Positions 49,892 through 58,259 of a DNA stretch of 64,000 nucleotides are shown here, piece after piece; the stretch's first letter is position 1; each line of letters starts with the position of its first letter. The stretch covers positions 620,001-684,000 of the forward strand of contig NZ_JAQQLA010000004.1 of assembly GCF_028548395.1 (NCBI RefSeq). The letters run 5' to 3'. The stretch comes from Vogesella indigofera (lineage in GTDB: Bacteria; Pseudomonadota; Gammaproteobacteria; Burkholderiales; Chromobacteriaceae). The notes under the pieces were generated by a model. That model had not been told where the DNA came from, searched no databases, and saw only the letters and a list, made by a program, of their open reading frames with translations. The translations under genes were made by a program, and so were the position numbers.

Positions 49892-51295
49892 ATGAGTGCT
49901 TCATCCCCAGGACTGAGCCACGGGCTCAAGGAACGTCACGTCACCATGTTGTCCATCGCCGGCGTGATCGGCGCCGGCCTGTTTGTCGGCTCCGGCCACG
50001 CCATTGCCGAAGCCGGCCCGGCGGTGCTGATCGCCTACGCCATCGCCGGCCTGCTGGTGATCCTGGTCATGCGCATGCTCGGCGAGATGGCGGTCGCCTC
50101 GCCCGACACCGGCTCGTTTTCCACCTACGCCGACCGCGCCATCGGCCACTGGGCCGGTTACCTGATCGGCTGGCTGTACTGGTGGTTCTGGGTACTGGTG
50201 ATCCCGCTGGAGGCCACCGCCGCCGCCACCATCCTGCACACCTGGTTTGCCGGCGTGCCGCTGTGGGCGTTTGCGCTGGGCATCACCGTGCTGCTGACCA
50301 TCACCAACCTGTTCAGCGTGAAGAACTACGGCGAATTCGAGTTCTGGTTCGCGCTGGTCAAGGTGGTCGCCATCATCGCCTTCCTCGCCATTGCCGCCGC
50401 CGCCATCATGGGCCTGATTCCGGGCAGCCAGACCAGTGGCGTGTCCAATCTGTTCGCCCACGGCGGCTTCATGCCCAACGGCTTCGGCGCGGTGCTGGGT
50501 GCGATGCTGACCACCATGTTCACCTTCCTCGGCACCGAGATCGTCACCATCGCCGCGGCGGAATCCGACAACCCGCAGCAGCAGATCACCAAGGCCACCA
50601 ACTCGGTGGTATGGCGCATCAGCCTGTTCTATCTGGGTTCGATCTTCGTGGTGACCTCGCTGGTGGCGTGGAACGACCCGCAGTTGGCCGCACTGGGCTC
50701 CTACCAGCGCACACTGGAGCTGATCGGCATCCCCAACGCCAAGGCCATCGTCGACGTGGTGGTGCTGATCTCGGTGGCCAGCTGCCTGAACTCGGCGCTG
50801 TATACCGCCTCGCGCATGCTGTACTCGCTGTCCACCCGTCGCGACGCGATGCAGGTATTCAACAAGACCGCCGGCAACGGCACGCCACAGAACGCGGTGC
50901 TGGGTTCGATGGTGGTGGGCTTCATGATGGTGATCGCCAACTATCTGGTACCGGAAGCGGTGTTCAACGTGCTGCTGGCCACCTCCGGCGCCATCGCGCT
51001 GCTGGTGTACATGGCGATCGCCATCTCCCAACTGCGCATGCGCCAGCGCATGATCGCCCGCGGCGAGACCCCGGCCTTCAAGATGTGGCTGTTCCCGTGG
51101 CTGACCTGGGCGGTGATCCTGTTCATCGCCGCAGTGCTGGTGATCATGGCCTTCCGCCCCGACCACCAGATCGAGGTGCTGAGCACCGCCGTGCTGACCA
51201 TCCTGCTGCTGCTCGTCGGCTGGGTCCGCTCGCGCCTGCTGGGTACCGGCTGGCGCCACAGCAGCCCGGCGCTGGCTGCGGCCAACGTTGGCTGA
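49892..51295 (+). CDS. gabP: Amino-acid permease, GABA permease-like (AAT family)
   Basis: 467 residues with about twelve membrane segments. The amino-acid transporter family start HGLKERHVTMLSIAGVIGAGLFVGSGHAI, EMAVASPDTGSFSTYADRAIG and the FTFLGTEIVTIAAAES segment match GabP/AnsP-type carriers. The substrate (GABA or another amino acid) is inferred from similarity and from the divergent MocR gene. ATG at 49892 with GGAG eleven bases ahead. No gabT or gabD gene lies nearby. Confidence 0.82.
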   Translation: MSASSPGLSHGLKERHVTMLSIAGVIGAGLFVGSGHAIAEAGPAVLIAYAIAGLLVILVMRMLGEMAVASPDTGSFSTYADRAIGHWAGYLIGWLYWWFWVLVIPLEATAAATILHTWFAGVPLWAFALGITVLLTITNLFSVKNYGEFEFWFALVKVVAIIAFLAIAAAAIMGLIPGSQTSGVSNLFAHGGFMPNGFGAVLGAMLTTMFTFLGTEIVTIAAAESDNPQQQITKATNSVVWRISLFYLGSIFVVTSLVAWNDPQLAALGSYQRTLELIGIPNAKAIVDVVVLISVASCLNSALYTASRMLYSLSTRRDAMQVFNKTAGNGTPQNAVLGSMVVGFMMVIANYLVPEAVFNVLLATSGAIALLVYMAIAISQLRMRQRMIARGETPAFKMWLFPWLTWAVILFIAAVLVIMAFRPDHQIEVLSTAVLTILLLLVGWVRSRLLGTGWRHSSPALAAANVG

Positions 51296-51328
51296 GTCCA
51301 CGCCGCACCAAACCAATCCTGTCTGCTT

Positions 51329-51351
51329 GCCCGCCTCTGGCGGGCTTTTTT
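51329..51351 (+). terminator. Rho-independent terminator of the permease gene
   Basis: GCCCGCC, loop TCT, GGCGGGC, then TTTTTT, 34 bases after the stop codon. Confidence 0.85.
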
Positions 51352-51379
51352 CATGCCGCCGCGCCGCCGTGCAGGCAAG

Positions 51380-51404
51380 AAAAAACCCCGGCACGGGCCG
51401 GGGT
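51380..51404 (-). terminator. Rho-independent terminator of engB
   Basis: ACCCCGGC, loop ACGG, GCCGGGGT (51385-51404). On the minus strand it is followed by TTTTTT and lies 70 bases past the engB stop; a weaker hairpin (AGCAGG...CCTGCT) sits between. Confidence 0.8.
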
Positions 51405-51474
51405 CAATACCTTTGCAGGCTCCTGCTCAGGGAGGTGAAGCAGGAAGGTGTGAACACCTGCTTACTTTGACGGC

Positions 51475-52122
51475 TTACTCGGGCAAAGTTCCGGCGGCAC
51501 CGTGATTTTCTTCGGCGCCGAGATCGTCCTCCGCCACCGCCGCGAACCAGTCCTGCACCTGCTGCTCGACTTCGGCAGTGCCGGTCTTCTTCGAGCTGGA
51601 GAACAGCTGGATGCTGATTTGCGGGTAGTCATGCAGTTCTTTTTTGACCGAGGCCAAGACTTTCTGCTGCTCCTGACGCGATAATTTGTCGGCTTTGGAC
51701 AACAGGATGTGCACCGGACGGTTGGTCTCGCTGAAAAACTCGATCATCTTCCAGTCCAGATCGCGCAGCGGCCGGCGCGAATCCATGATCAGCAACAGAC
51801 CGATCAGGCTGGTACGCGACTGCAGGTACTGCCCCAGCAGTTCCACCCAGTGCGCGCGCACCGCCTCCGGCACTTCGGCGTAGCCGTAGCCGGGCAGGTC
51901 GACCAGGTAGCGTTCCTGGCCCAAGTCGAAGAAATTGATATGCTGCGTCCGCCCCGGCGTCTTGGACACGAAGGCCAGGCGGGTGCGATTGCACAGGGTA
52001 TTGATGGCGCTGGACTTGCCGGCATTGGAGCGCCCGACAAAGGCGATCTCGGCACGGGTCGGCGGCAAATCCTTAAGATGATTTACGGTGGTAAAGAAGC
52101 GGGCGTTCTGAAAGATCGTCAT
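51475..52122 (-). CDS. engB: Ribosome biogenesis GTPase EngB (YihA/YsxC)
   Basis: Essential TRAFAC-class GTPase for 50S assembly. G1 is GRSNAGKSS (30-38), G2/G3 are GRTQHINFF and [12 protein letters not shown]4 is LSKADK. 215 residues including a short, acidic, family-untypical C-terminal tail ([11 protein letters not shown]). Divergent from the cytochrome c4 gene across 91 bases. Confidence 0.94.
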   Translation of the reverse strand: MTIFQNARFFTTVNHLKDLPPTRAEIAFVGRSNAGKSSAINTLCNRTRLAFVSKTPGRTQHINFFDLGQERYLVDLPGYGYAEVPEAVRAHWVELLGQYLQSRTSLIGLLLIMDSRRPLRDLDWKMIEFFSETNRPVHILLSKADKLSRQEQQKVLASVKKELHDYPQISIQLFSSSKKTGTAEVEQQVQDWFAAVAEDDLGAEENHGAAGTLPE

Positions 52123-52213
52123 AGTAGTAAGTGTAAAGTCAGTTGGTATAGAATAGCAGGTTTGAAATTGCCACCTTTACAGATATTTACGCAATCTCTC
52201 TCGAGGAGTGACC

Positions 52214-52831
52214 ATGAAACGTAAGATGCTGTTGGCGATCGCTGCCGCTACCCTCGCCGGTAGCGCACTGGCCGCCACCCCAGCTGTGACCCGTGGCGAT
52301 GTCGCCAAAGGCAAAGTGATTGCCGAGCAAGTGTGTGCCGCCTGTCACGGTGCGGACGGCAACAGCGTGGCCTCCGCCAACCCGTCGCTGGCTGGCCAGC
52401 ACGCCAAATACCTGGAGAGCCAGCTCAAGGCCTTCAAGAGTGGCGAACGCAAGAACCCGATCATGCTGGGCATGGCTTCCAGCCTGTCCGACGCCGACAT
52501 GAAGAACGTGGCCGAGTACTTCAGCGAACAGAAGCTGAAAGCACGCCAGGCCAACGACAAGGCACTGCTGCCTGCCGGCCAGAAGCTGTACAAGGCCGGC
52601 AACCCGGTGACCCGCGTGCCGGCCTGTATGGCCTGCCACGGTGCCGCCGGCAAGGGCTTCCCGGCCCAGTACCCGGCACTGGGTAGCCAGCACGCTGCCT
52701 ACATCGTCAAACAGCTGAATGATTTCAAGGCTGGCACGGATCGCAAGAACTCGATCATGGCCGATGTGGCCATGCGCATGTCTGACGCCGACATGAAAGC
52801 GGTCGCAGAATACATTTCCGGCCTGCGTTAA
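52214..52831 (+). CDS. Di-haem cytochrome c4
   Basis: Periplasmic electron carrier, usually a donor to terminal oxidases. Signal peptide MKRKMLLAIAAATLAGSALAA; two haem-binding motifs, CAACH (Cys41-His45) and CMACH (Cys138-His142), in two homologous class I domains; methionine ligands are probably in the NPIMLGMA and SIMADVAMRM segments. 205 residues. The ATG at 52214 has GAGGAG upstream. It sits just before the haem-ligation genes resB and ccsB that mature such cytochromes. Confidence 0.93.
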   Translation: MKRKMLLAIAAATLAGSALAATPAVTRGDVAKGKVIAEQVCAACHGADGNSVASANPSLAGQHAKYLESQLKAFKSGERKNPIMLGMASSLSDADMKNVAEYFSEQKLKARQANDKALLPAGQKLYKAGNPVTRVPACMACHGAAGKGFPAQYPALGSQHAAYIVKQLNDFKAGTDRKNSIMADVAMRMSDADMKAVAEYISGLR

Positions 52832-52859
52832 GCGCAACTTTTTGCTGCTGACACGTTCC

Positions 52860-52885
52860 AAAGGGGGGCCTTCACGCCCCCCTTT
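52860..52885 (+). terminator. Terminator after cytochrome c4
   Basis: AAAGGGGGGC, 6-base loop, GCCCCCCTTT: perfect 10-bp stem, weak U tract (TTTGTCGT). It ends only 18 bases before the resB ATG. Confidence 0.65.
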
Positions 52886-52903
52886 GTCGTGCTTCGAAAA
52901 TAC

Positions 52904-54925
52904 ATGAAACCCAATAAGCCTTCAGCATCGAATCTTCACCGCGCGTACGAGCTGTTCAGTTCGATGCGCTTCGCCATCGGCTTGCTGACCATCCTGGCTA
53001 TCGCCTCGATCATCGGCACCGTGCTCAAGCAGAACGAGCCCTACCCCAACTACGCCTTCGAGTTCGGCCAGTTCTGGTTTGTCGCCTTCGAGAAGCTGGG
53101 CCTGTACGACGTCTACCACTCGTCGTGGTTCCTGCTGATCCTCGCCTTCCTGGTGCTGTCCACCACACTGTGCATCATCCGCAACGGCCCCGCCTTCCTG
53201 CGCGACATGAAGAGCTTCCGCGAGCGCGCCACCGACAACTCGCTGCGCGCGATGCGCCATAGCCAGCAGCTGGACCTGACGCTGGACGAGGCGCGGGCGA
53301 TGCGCCTGCTGCAGGGCCACGGCCTGCGCGTGAAGCGGGTGCCACGCGACGACGGCAGCGTGCTCTTGGCGGCGAAGAAGGGCAGCGCCAACAAGCTGGG
53401 CTACTTCTTCGCCCACATCGCGATGGTGGTGATCTGCATCGGCGGCCTGATGGACGGCAACCTGCCGCTCAAGCTCGGCGAGCTGACCGGCAGCATCAAG
53501 CCGGAAACGCGCGAACTGCCGCAGGCACAGATTCCGGAACAGAGCCGCCTTGGCGCCGGCAACCTGTCGTTCCGCGGCAGCGTGACGGTGCCGGAAGGCA
53601 AGAGCGCCGACGTGATCTTCATGAACAGCGGCAACGGCTACCTGGTGCAGGAACTGCCGTTCATCGTCACGCTGAAGAAATTCCACGTCGACTACTACAG
53701 CAACGGCATGCCCAAGCTGTTCGCCAGCGACCTGGTCATCACCGACAAGGACAGCGGCAAGACTTCCGAGCACACCATCAAGGTCAACCACCCGCTGGTG
53801 GTCGACGGCGTGGCCATTTACCAGGCCAGCTTCGGCGACGGCGGCTCGCCGCTGCAGCTGAAGGCGTGGAACCTGCAGACGCCGCAGGCGGCGCCGACCG
53901 CGATTCGCGGCAGCTCGCTCGGCGCGCAGCCACTGAAGGTCAACGGCCGCGACTACCAGTTGGAGTTCGGCGAACTGCGCGTGTTCAACGTGGAAAACAC
54001 CGGCGCGCCGGGCAGCGACGACAAGTCGCTGGCACAGCGCCTCAACGACGCGCGCTCGGTACGGCAGGACACCAAGGCGCTGAAGAACATCGGCCCGTCG
54101 ATCAGCTTCAAGCTGCGCGACCAGCACGGCCAGGCGCGCGAATACCAGCACTACATGGCGCCGATGCAGCAGGACGGCGAGTGGTACCAGGTGTCCGGGG
54201 TGCGCAGCGACGTGGCGCAGCCGTTCCAGTACCTGCGCATTCCGCTCGACAAGGATATGAGCATCGCCAGCTTCATGCGCCTGTACGCGGCGCTGAAGAA
54301 CCCGGCGCTGTACGACGAGATCCGTCAGCGCACCACCGCCAAGGCGATGCAGGGCCAGGCGATCAGCCCGGCGATGCAGCAGCAGTTCTCCGACAGCGTG
54401 CGCTGGGTGTTGTCCCGCTTTGCCCAGGGCGGCTTTGGCGCGCTGGAACAGTTCCTCGACGACAAGGTGCCGGCCGACAAGCGCCAGGCGATCGCGCAGA
54501 CCTACATCAAGATCCTGCAGGGCGCGGTGGTCGACGTGATGGACGTGGCGCAGGCCAAGGCCGGTCTGCCGGCGTGGCCGCAGGACGCCAAGCACTACCG
54601 CTTCCTGCTCGACAGTCTGGTCAGCGTCAGCGCGCTGCAGGACTACGCGGCGCCGGTGTACCTGGAAATGAGCGGTTTTGACCAGGTGCAGTCCTCCGGC
54701 CTGCAAATGACGCGCTCGCCGGGCAAGAATGTGGTTTATCTTGGTTCGCTGCTGCTGGTGATCGGCATCATCCTGATGTTCTACGTGCGCGAAGTGCGCG
54801 TCTGGCTGCTGCTGCAGCGCGACGGCACCCGTCTGGCGATGACCTCCAACCGCCACAACCGCGATCTGGACCAGGACTTCGAGCGCATGGTCGACTATCT
54901 GAACAAACAGGCTGGAGAAGCATGA
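52904..54925 (+). CDS. resB: Cytochrome c biogenesis protein ResB (Ccs1)
   Basis: System II haem-delivery partner. 673 residues: N-terminal membrane segments (about 25-45, 80-100 and around 168-185), a large periplasmic ResB domain, and a last membrane segment near 605-625 (VYLGSLLLVIGIILMFYVREVRVW). Family marks: SSMRFAIGLLTILAIASIIGT and the YHSSWFLLILAFLVLSTTLCI segment. No Shine-Dalgarno is visible before the ATG; an in-frame GTG at 52889 is an alternative. Overlaps ccsB by 4 bases. Confidence 0.93.
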   Translation: MKPNKPSASNLHRAYELFSSMRFAIGLLTILAIASIIGTVLKQNEPYPNYAFEFGQFWFVAFEKLGLYDVYHSSWFLLILAFLVLSTTLCIIRNGPAFLRDMKSFRERATDNSLRAMRHSQQLDLTLDEARAMRLLQGHGLRVKRVPRDDGSVLLAAKKGSANKLGYFFAHIAMVVICIGGLMDGNLPLKLGELTGSIKPETRELPQAQIPEQSRLGAGNLSFRGSVTVPEGKSADVIFMNSGNGYLVQELPFIVTLKKFHVDYYSNGMPKLFASDLVITDKDSGKTSEHTIKVNHPLVVDGVAIYQASFGDGGSPLQLKAWNLQTPQAAPTAIRGSSLGAQPLKVNGRDYQLEFGELRVFNVENTGAPGSDDKSLAQRLNDARSVRQDTKALKNIGPSISFKLRDQHGQAREYQHYMAPMQQDGEWYQVSGVRSDVAQPFQYLRIPLDKDMSIASFMRLYAALKNPALYDEIRQRTTAKAMQGQAISPAMQQQFSDSVRWVLSRFAQGGFGALEQFLDDKVPADKRQAIAQTYIKILQGAVVDVMDVAQAKAGLPAWPQDAKHYRFLLDSLVSVSALQDYAAPVYLEMSGFDQVQSSGLQMTRSPGKNVVYLGSLLLVIGIILMFYVREVRVWLLLQRDGTRLAMTSNRHNRDLDQDFERMVDYLNKQAGEA

Positions 54926-56058
54926 TGGAGATGGTGTTGCAACAACCGCTGTACAAGCGTCTGGCCGCCGGTGACTGGCTGTACGCGCTGCTGATCATCG
55001 TCGCGGCCGGCTACAGCTTCAGCCTGTACGGCAGCGCGCTGGACTACTACGAACAGCTGATTCTGGTGGGCAGCAGTATCGGCCTGGTGGCACTGGGCTG
55101 GTTCTGGCCGAGCTGGCGCTGGTTCTTCCCGCTGGCCGGCGGCGTGTCGCTGCTGGCGATCCAGCTGTACGACCACAACCTGGCGCGCGCGGCGGAAAGC
55201 TTCGGCCTGAAGTACCTGCTGTCCAGCCAGTCGTCGTTCATGTGGATGTGCACGCTGTTCTTCCTCGCTACCGTGCTGTACTGGGCCGGCACCCTTTCCC
55301 GCGCCGGCCTGCTGATGCGCATGGGCAGCGGCCTGACCTGGGCGGCGGCGGTGTTCGCGCTGGCCGGGCTGTTCACCCGCTGGTACGAGAGCTACCTGAT
55401 CGCGCCGGACGTTGGCCGCATCCCGGTCTCCAACCTGTACGAAGTGTTCATCCTGTTCTGCCTGATCACCGCGCTGATGTACCTGTACTACGAGGCCAAG
55501 TTCGCGGTGCGCCAGGTCGGCGCCTTCGTGCTGCTGGTGATCAGCGCCGCGGTCGGTTTCATCCTGTGGTACACCTTCGACCGCCAGGCACACGAGATCC
55601 AGCCGCTGATCCCGGCGCTGCAATCGTGGTGGATGAAGATCCACGTGCCGGCCAACTTCGTCGGCTACGGCGCGTTCGCGATGTCGGCGATGATAGGCGT
55701 GGCGCAACTGCTGATCCGCCGCGGCATCCTCGCCAGCCGCCTGCCCTCGGCCGAGGTGCTGGACGAGGTGATGTACAAGGCGATCGCCGTCGGCTTCCTG
55801 TTCTTCACCATCGCTACCATCCTCGGCGCGATGTGGGCGGCGGACGCTTGGGGCGGCTACTGGAGCTGGGACCCGAAAGAAACCTGGGCGCTGATCGTGT
55901 GGCTGAACTACGCCGCCTGGCTGCACATGCGCCTGGTCAAGGGCTGGCGCGGCGAGCCGCTGGCGTGGTGGGCGGTGGTCGGCCTGCTGGTGACCTCGTT
56001 CGCCTTCATCGGCGTCAACATGTTCCTGTCCGGCCTGCACTCCTACGGCGCGCTGTAA
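54922..56058 (+). CDS. ccsB: Cytochrome c biogenesis protein CcsB/CcsA (haem handling)
   Basis: System II haem exporter/ligase partner of ResB. 378 residues, about eight membrane segments. The tryptophan-rich haem-binding WWD motif is WGGYWSWDPKETWALIVW (about 312-329), with flanking histidines such as in MKIHVPANFVGYG and the C-terminal LSGLHSY. Its ATG overlaps the resB stop, so the synthetase complex is co-translated. Followed by a repeat hairpin and a terminator. Confidence 0.94.
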   Translation: MMEMVLQQPLYKRLAAGDWLYALLIIVAAGYSFSLYGSALDYYEQLILVGSSIGLVALGWFWPSWRWFFPLAGGVSLLAIQLYDHNLARAAESFGLKYLLSSQSSFMWMCTLFFLATVLYWAGTLSRAGLLMRMGSGLTWAAAVFALAGLFTRWYESYLIAPDVGRIPVSNLYEVFILFCLITALMYLYYEAKFAVRQVGAFVLLVISAAVGFILWYTFDRQAHEIQPLIPALQSWWMKIHVPANFVGYGAFAMSAMIGVAQLLIRRGILASRLPSAEVLDEVMYKAIAVGFLFFTIATILGAMWAADAWGGYWSWDPKETWALIVWLNYAAWLHMRLVKGWRGEPLAWWAVVGLLVTSFAFIGVNMFLSGLHSYGAL

Positions 56059-56065
56059 TACCCAG

Positions 56066-56089
56066 GGTTGGCCGCATGCGGCCAACCTT
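56066..56089. repeat. Inverted pair of the dispersed word after ccsB
   Basis: GGTTGGCCGCA and TGCGGCCAACC abut to form a perfect palindrome (56066-56087); the right half is an exact 13-base copy (56077-56089). Confidence 0.75.
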
Positions 56090-56096
56090 GTCACCC

Positions 56097-56130
56097 CCAC
56101 GACCCGACCCTGCGCCGGGTCGTGGCGTTT
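56097..56130 (+). terminator. Rho-independent terminator of ccsB
   Basis: CCACGACCCG, 9-base loop, CGGGTCGTGG, then CGTTTT. It stands immediately beyond the repeat hairpin and before the convergent VOC gene. Confidence 0.7.
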
Positions 56131-56135
56131 TCCGC

Positions 56136-56516
56136 TCAGCCATACACCGACAGCTCCAGCAGGTTGCCGTCCGGATCGCGCAGATACAGCGAGCGGATCG
56201 GCCCCAGCGCACCGGTGCGCGCGACCGGGCCCAGCTCGACGGCCACGCCCTTGGCCGTCAGCTCCGCCGCCACCTCATCCAGCTCGCCGGCCACGATCAG
56301 GCAGAGATCGGCACTGCCCGCCTGCGGCACCCGCGCGTGCGGCAGCAAGGGCGCGGCCGCCGGATGCAGATTGATCTTGTGCCGGCCGAATTCCAGTGCC
56401 ACCCTGCCCTCGCCGAAGGTTACCGGCACCATGCCCAGCACATCGCGATAAAACGCCACCGTGCGCGGAATGTCCGCCACCGTCAGCACCAGATGATCCA
56501 GCCCTTCGATTTGCAT
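56136..56516 (-). CDS. VOC-family (glyoxalase-like) protein
   Basis: 126-residue single-domain vicinal-oxygen-chelate protein: LDHLVLTVADIPRTVAFYRDVLGM at the N-terminus with the first metal-ligand histidine, and SLYLRDPDGNLLELSVYG with the last glutamate ligand. Very strong AAGGAGG ribosome site. The substrate cannot be inferred; relatives include dioxygenases and antibiotic-resistance proteins. Confidence 0.82.
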   Translation of the reverse strand: MQIEGLDHLVLTVADIPRTVAFYRDVLGMVPVTFGEGRVALEFGRHKINLHPAAAPLLPHARVPQAGSADLCLIVAGELDEVAAELTAKGVAVELGPVARTGALGPIRSLYLRDPDGNLLELSVYG

Positions 56517-56673
56517 CCTGCCTCCTTGCCGGGCACACGCTGCCGCGCCATGCCGCGGCGGCCCAGCGCCATACTTTACCGCGCGCGGCGATCACGGCAC
56601 ACTGCCGCCAGCGCCGCGCCCCCTGCAGGCGCGGCGCAGCCCGTCCGCTGCCCGATCACTTGCCGGAGCCGTC

Positions 56674-57855
56674 ATGAGCACACTTCCCCTGCATCCCGCC
56701 ACCCTCGCCGTCCGCGCCGGCGAAGACGATTTCCGCCCGCACGCCGCGCTGGCGGTGCCGATCGAGTTCGGCATCGCCCACGGCTACCCGGATGTGGACA
56801 GCTGGGAGCAGGTGGCGCGCGGCGAGGTGGCCGGCCCGCTGTACGCGCGCAACAGCGCCCACCCCACCAGCCTGGCGCTGGAAGCCAAGCTGGCGGCACT
56901 GGAAGGCGCGGCGGCGGCGGTGAGCTTCGGCAGCGGCATGGCGGCGATCAGCAGCACACTGCTGGCGCTGCTCAAGCCCGGCGCGCGGGTGGTGGCCGGC
57001 AAGGACACCTACGGCGGCAGCCACTACCTGCTGCAGCACACCCTGCCGCAGTGGGGCGTACAGGTGACGCTGTGCGACACCACCGACGCCGCCGCCTTCG
57101 AGGCGGCGCTGGCCGGCGGCTGCGAGCTGCTGTACCTGGAATCGCCGACCAACCCGCTGCTGAAGGTGCAGGACATCCGCCGCCTGGCCGCCGCCGGCCA
57201 TGCCGCCGGCGCACTGGTGGTGATCGACAACACCTTCGCCACCCCGGTGAACCAGAACCCGCTGGCGCTGGGCGCCGACCTGGTGCTGCACAGCGCCACC
57301 AAATTCCTCGGCGGCCACGCCGACGCCATGGGCGGCATCGTCTGCGGCAGCCAGGCGCTGACCGACCGCATCCGCCACTACCGCGAGATCCACGGCGCCT
57401 GCCTCGACCCGATGAGCGCGTTCCTGATCCTGCGCGGCATCAAGACGCTGGCGCTGCGCATGCGCCAGCACAACGACAACGCACTGGCGCTGGCGCAGTG
57501 GCTGCAGCAGCAGCCGGCGGTGGCGCAGGTGAACTACCCCGGCCTGCCGGACCACCCGCAGCACGCCATCGCCCGCGCGCAGATGCACGGCTTCGGCGGC
57601 GTGCTCAGCTTCGAGCTGGCCGGCGGTTTTGCCGCCGTGCGCCGGTTGCTGCCACGCTGCCAGCGGCTGCTCCGTGCCGCCACGCTGGGCACGGTAGATA
57701 CCCTGCTGGGGGTGCCCAGCACCACCAGCCACGTGGAGTGCAGCGAGCAGGAACGCATCGCGCTGGGCATTCCCGGCGGGCTGGTGCGCTGCTCGGTGGG
57801 CATCGAGGACATCCGCGACATCATCGCCGACCTGCAGCAGGCGCTGGCCGAGTGA
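56674..57855 (+). CDS. Cystathionine gamma-synthase family PLP enzyme
   Basis: 393 residues, Cys/Met-metabolism fold-type I enzyme: GPLYARNSAHPTSLALEAKLAALEG, FGSGMAAISSTLLALL, substrate loop YGGSHYLL and the PLP lysine in LHSATKFLGGHADAMGG (Lys210), then the C-terminal SVGIEDIRDIIADLQQAL. It could act as cystathionine gamma-synthase, gamma-lyase or a related lyase; sequence alone does not decide. Start ATG with GGAG five bases ahead. Confidence 0.85.
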   Translation: MSTLPLHPATLAVRAGEDDFRPHAALAVPIEFGIAHGYPDVDSWEQVARGEVAGPLYARNSAHPTSLALEAKLAALEGAAAAVSFGSGMAAISSTLLALLKPGARVVAGKDTYGGSHYLLQHTLPQWGVQVTLCDTTDAAAFEAALAGGCELLYLESPTNPLLKVQDIRRLAAAGHAAGALVVIDNTFATPVNQNPLALGADLVLHSATKFLGGHADAMGGIVCGSQALTDRIRHYREIHGACLDPMSAFLILRGIKTLALRMRQHNDNALALAQWLQQQPAVAQVNYPGLPDHPQHAIARAQMHGFGGVLSFELAGGFAAVRRLLPRCQRLLRAATLGTVDTLLGVPSTTSHVECSEQERIALGIPGGLVRCSVGIEDIRDIIADLQQALAE

Positions 57856-57869
57856 TCTCCGCAACCCAA

Positions 57870-57900
57870 CAGGTTGGCCGCATGCCTTGCGGCCAACCTT
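57870..57900. repeat. Inverted pair of the dispersed word
   Basis: CAGGTTGGCCGCA (57870-57882, one mismatch) and an exact TGCGGCCAACCTT (57888-57900) around a 5-base loop, between the PLP enzyme and the GIY-YIG gene. Possible hairpin terminator of the former; the U tract is short. Confidence 0.75.
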
Positions 57901-57907
57901 GCGCCCA

Positions 57908-58195
57908 ATGAGCTGGTACCTGTACCTGCTGGAATGCCGCGGCGGCAGCCTGTACACCGGCATCAGCAATAACGTGGAAAAACGCTACGCCGCCCACCTC
58001 AAAGGCAAGGGTGCGCGCTACACCCGCAGCTTCCCGCCGGAGCGCATCGCGCTGGTGCTGGAATTTGCCGACAAGGGCGAGGCGCTGCGCGCCGAACTGG
58101 CGGTAAAGGCGATGAACGCAGCGCAAAAGCGGGCGTGGCTGGCGGCACACCGCAGCGATACCGCGATTAGCCCAGCTAATCAGACCGCGCAGTAA
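57908..58195 (+). CDS. GIY-YIG domain protein (UPF0213/YhbQ-like)
   Basis: 95 residues, almost entirely a minimal GIY-YIG nuclease fold: WYLYLLECRGGSLYTGISNNVEKRYAAH with the paired tyrosine motif (YLY...YTGI) and GKGARYTRSFPPERI. The family is widespread and possibly acts on DNA; function uncertain. The ATG at 57908 lies 8 bases after the repeat hairpin and lacks a Shine-Dalgarno. Confidence 0.85.
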   Translation: MSWYLYLLECRGGSLYTGISNNVEKRYAAHLKGKGARYTRSFPPERIALVLEFADKGEALRAELAVKAMNAAQKRAWLAAHRSDTAISPANQTAQ

Positions 58196-58259
58196 TGCTG
58201 GCTTGCCGCCGCTAGCAGCCACGCTCACACTGCCGGTCATCTCCTGACAGGAAAGCGCC

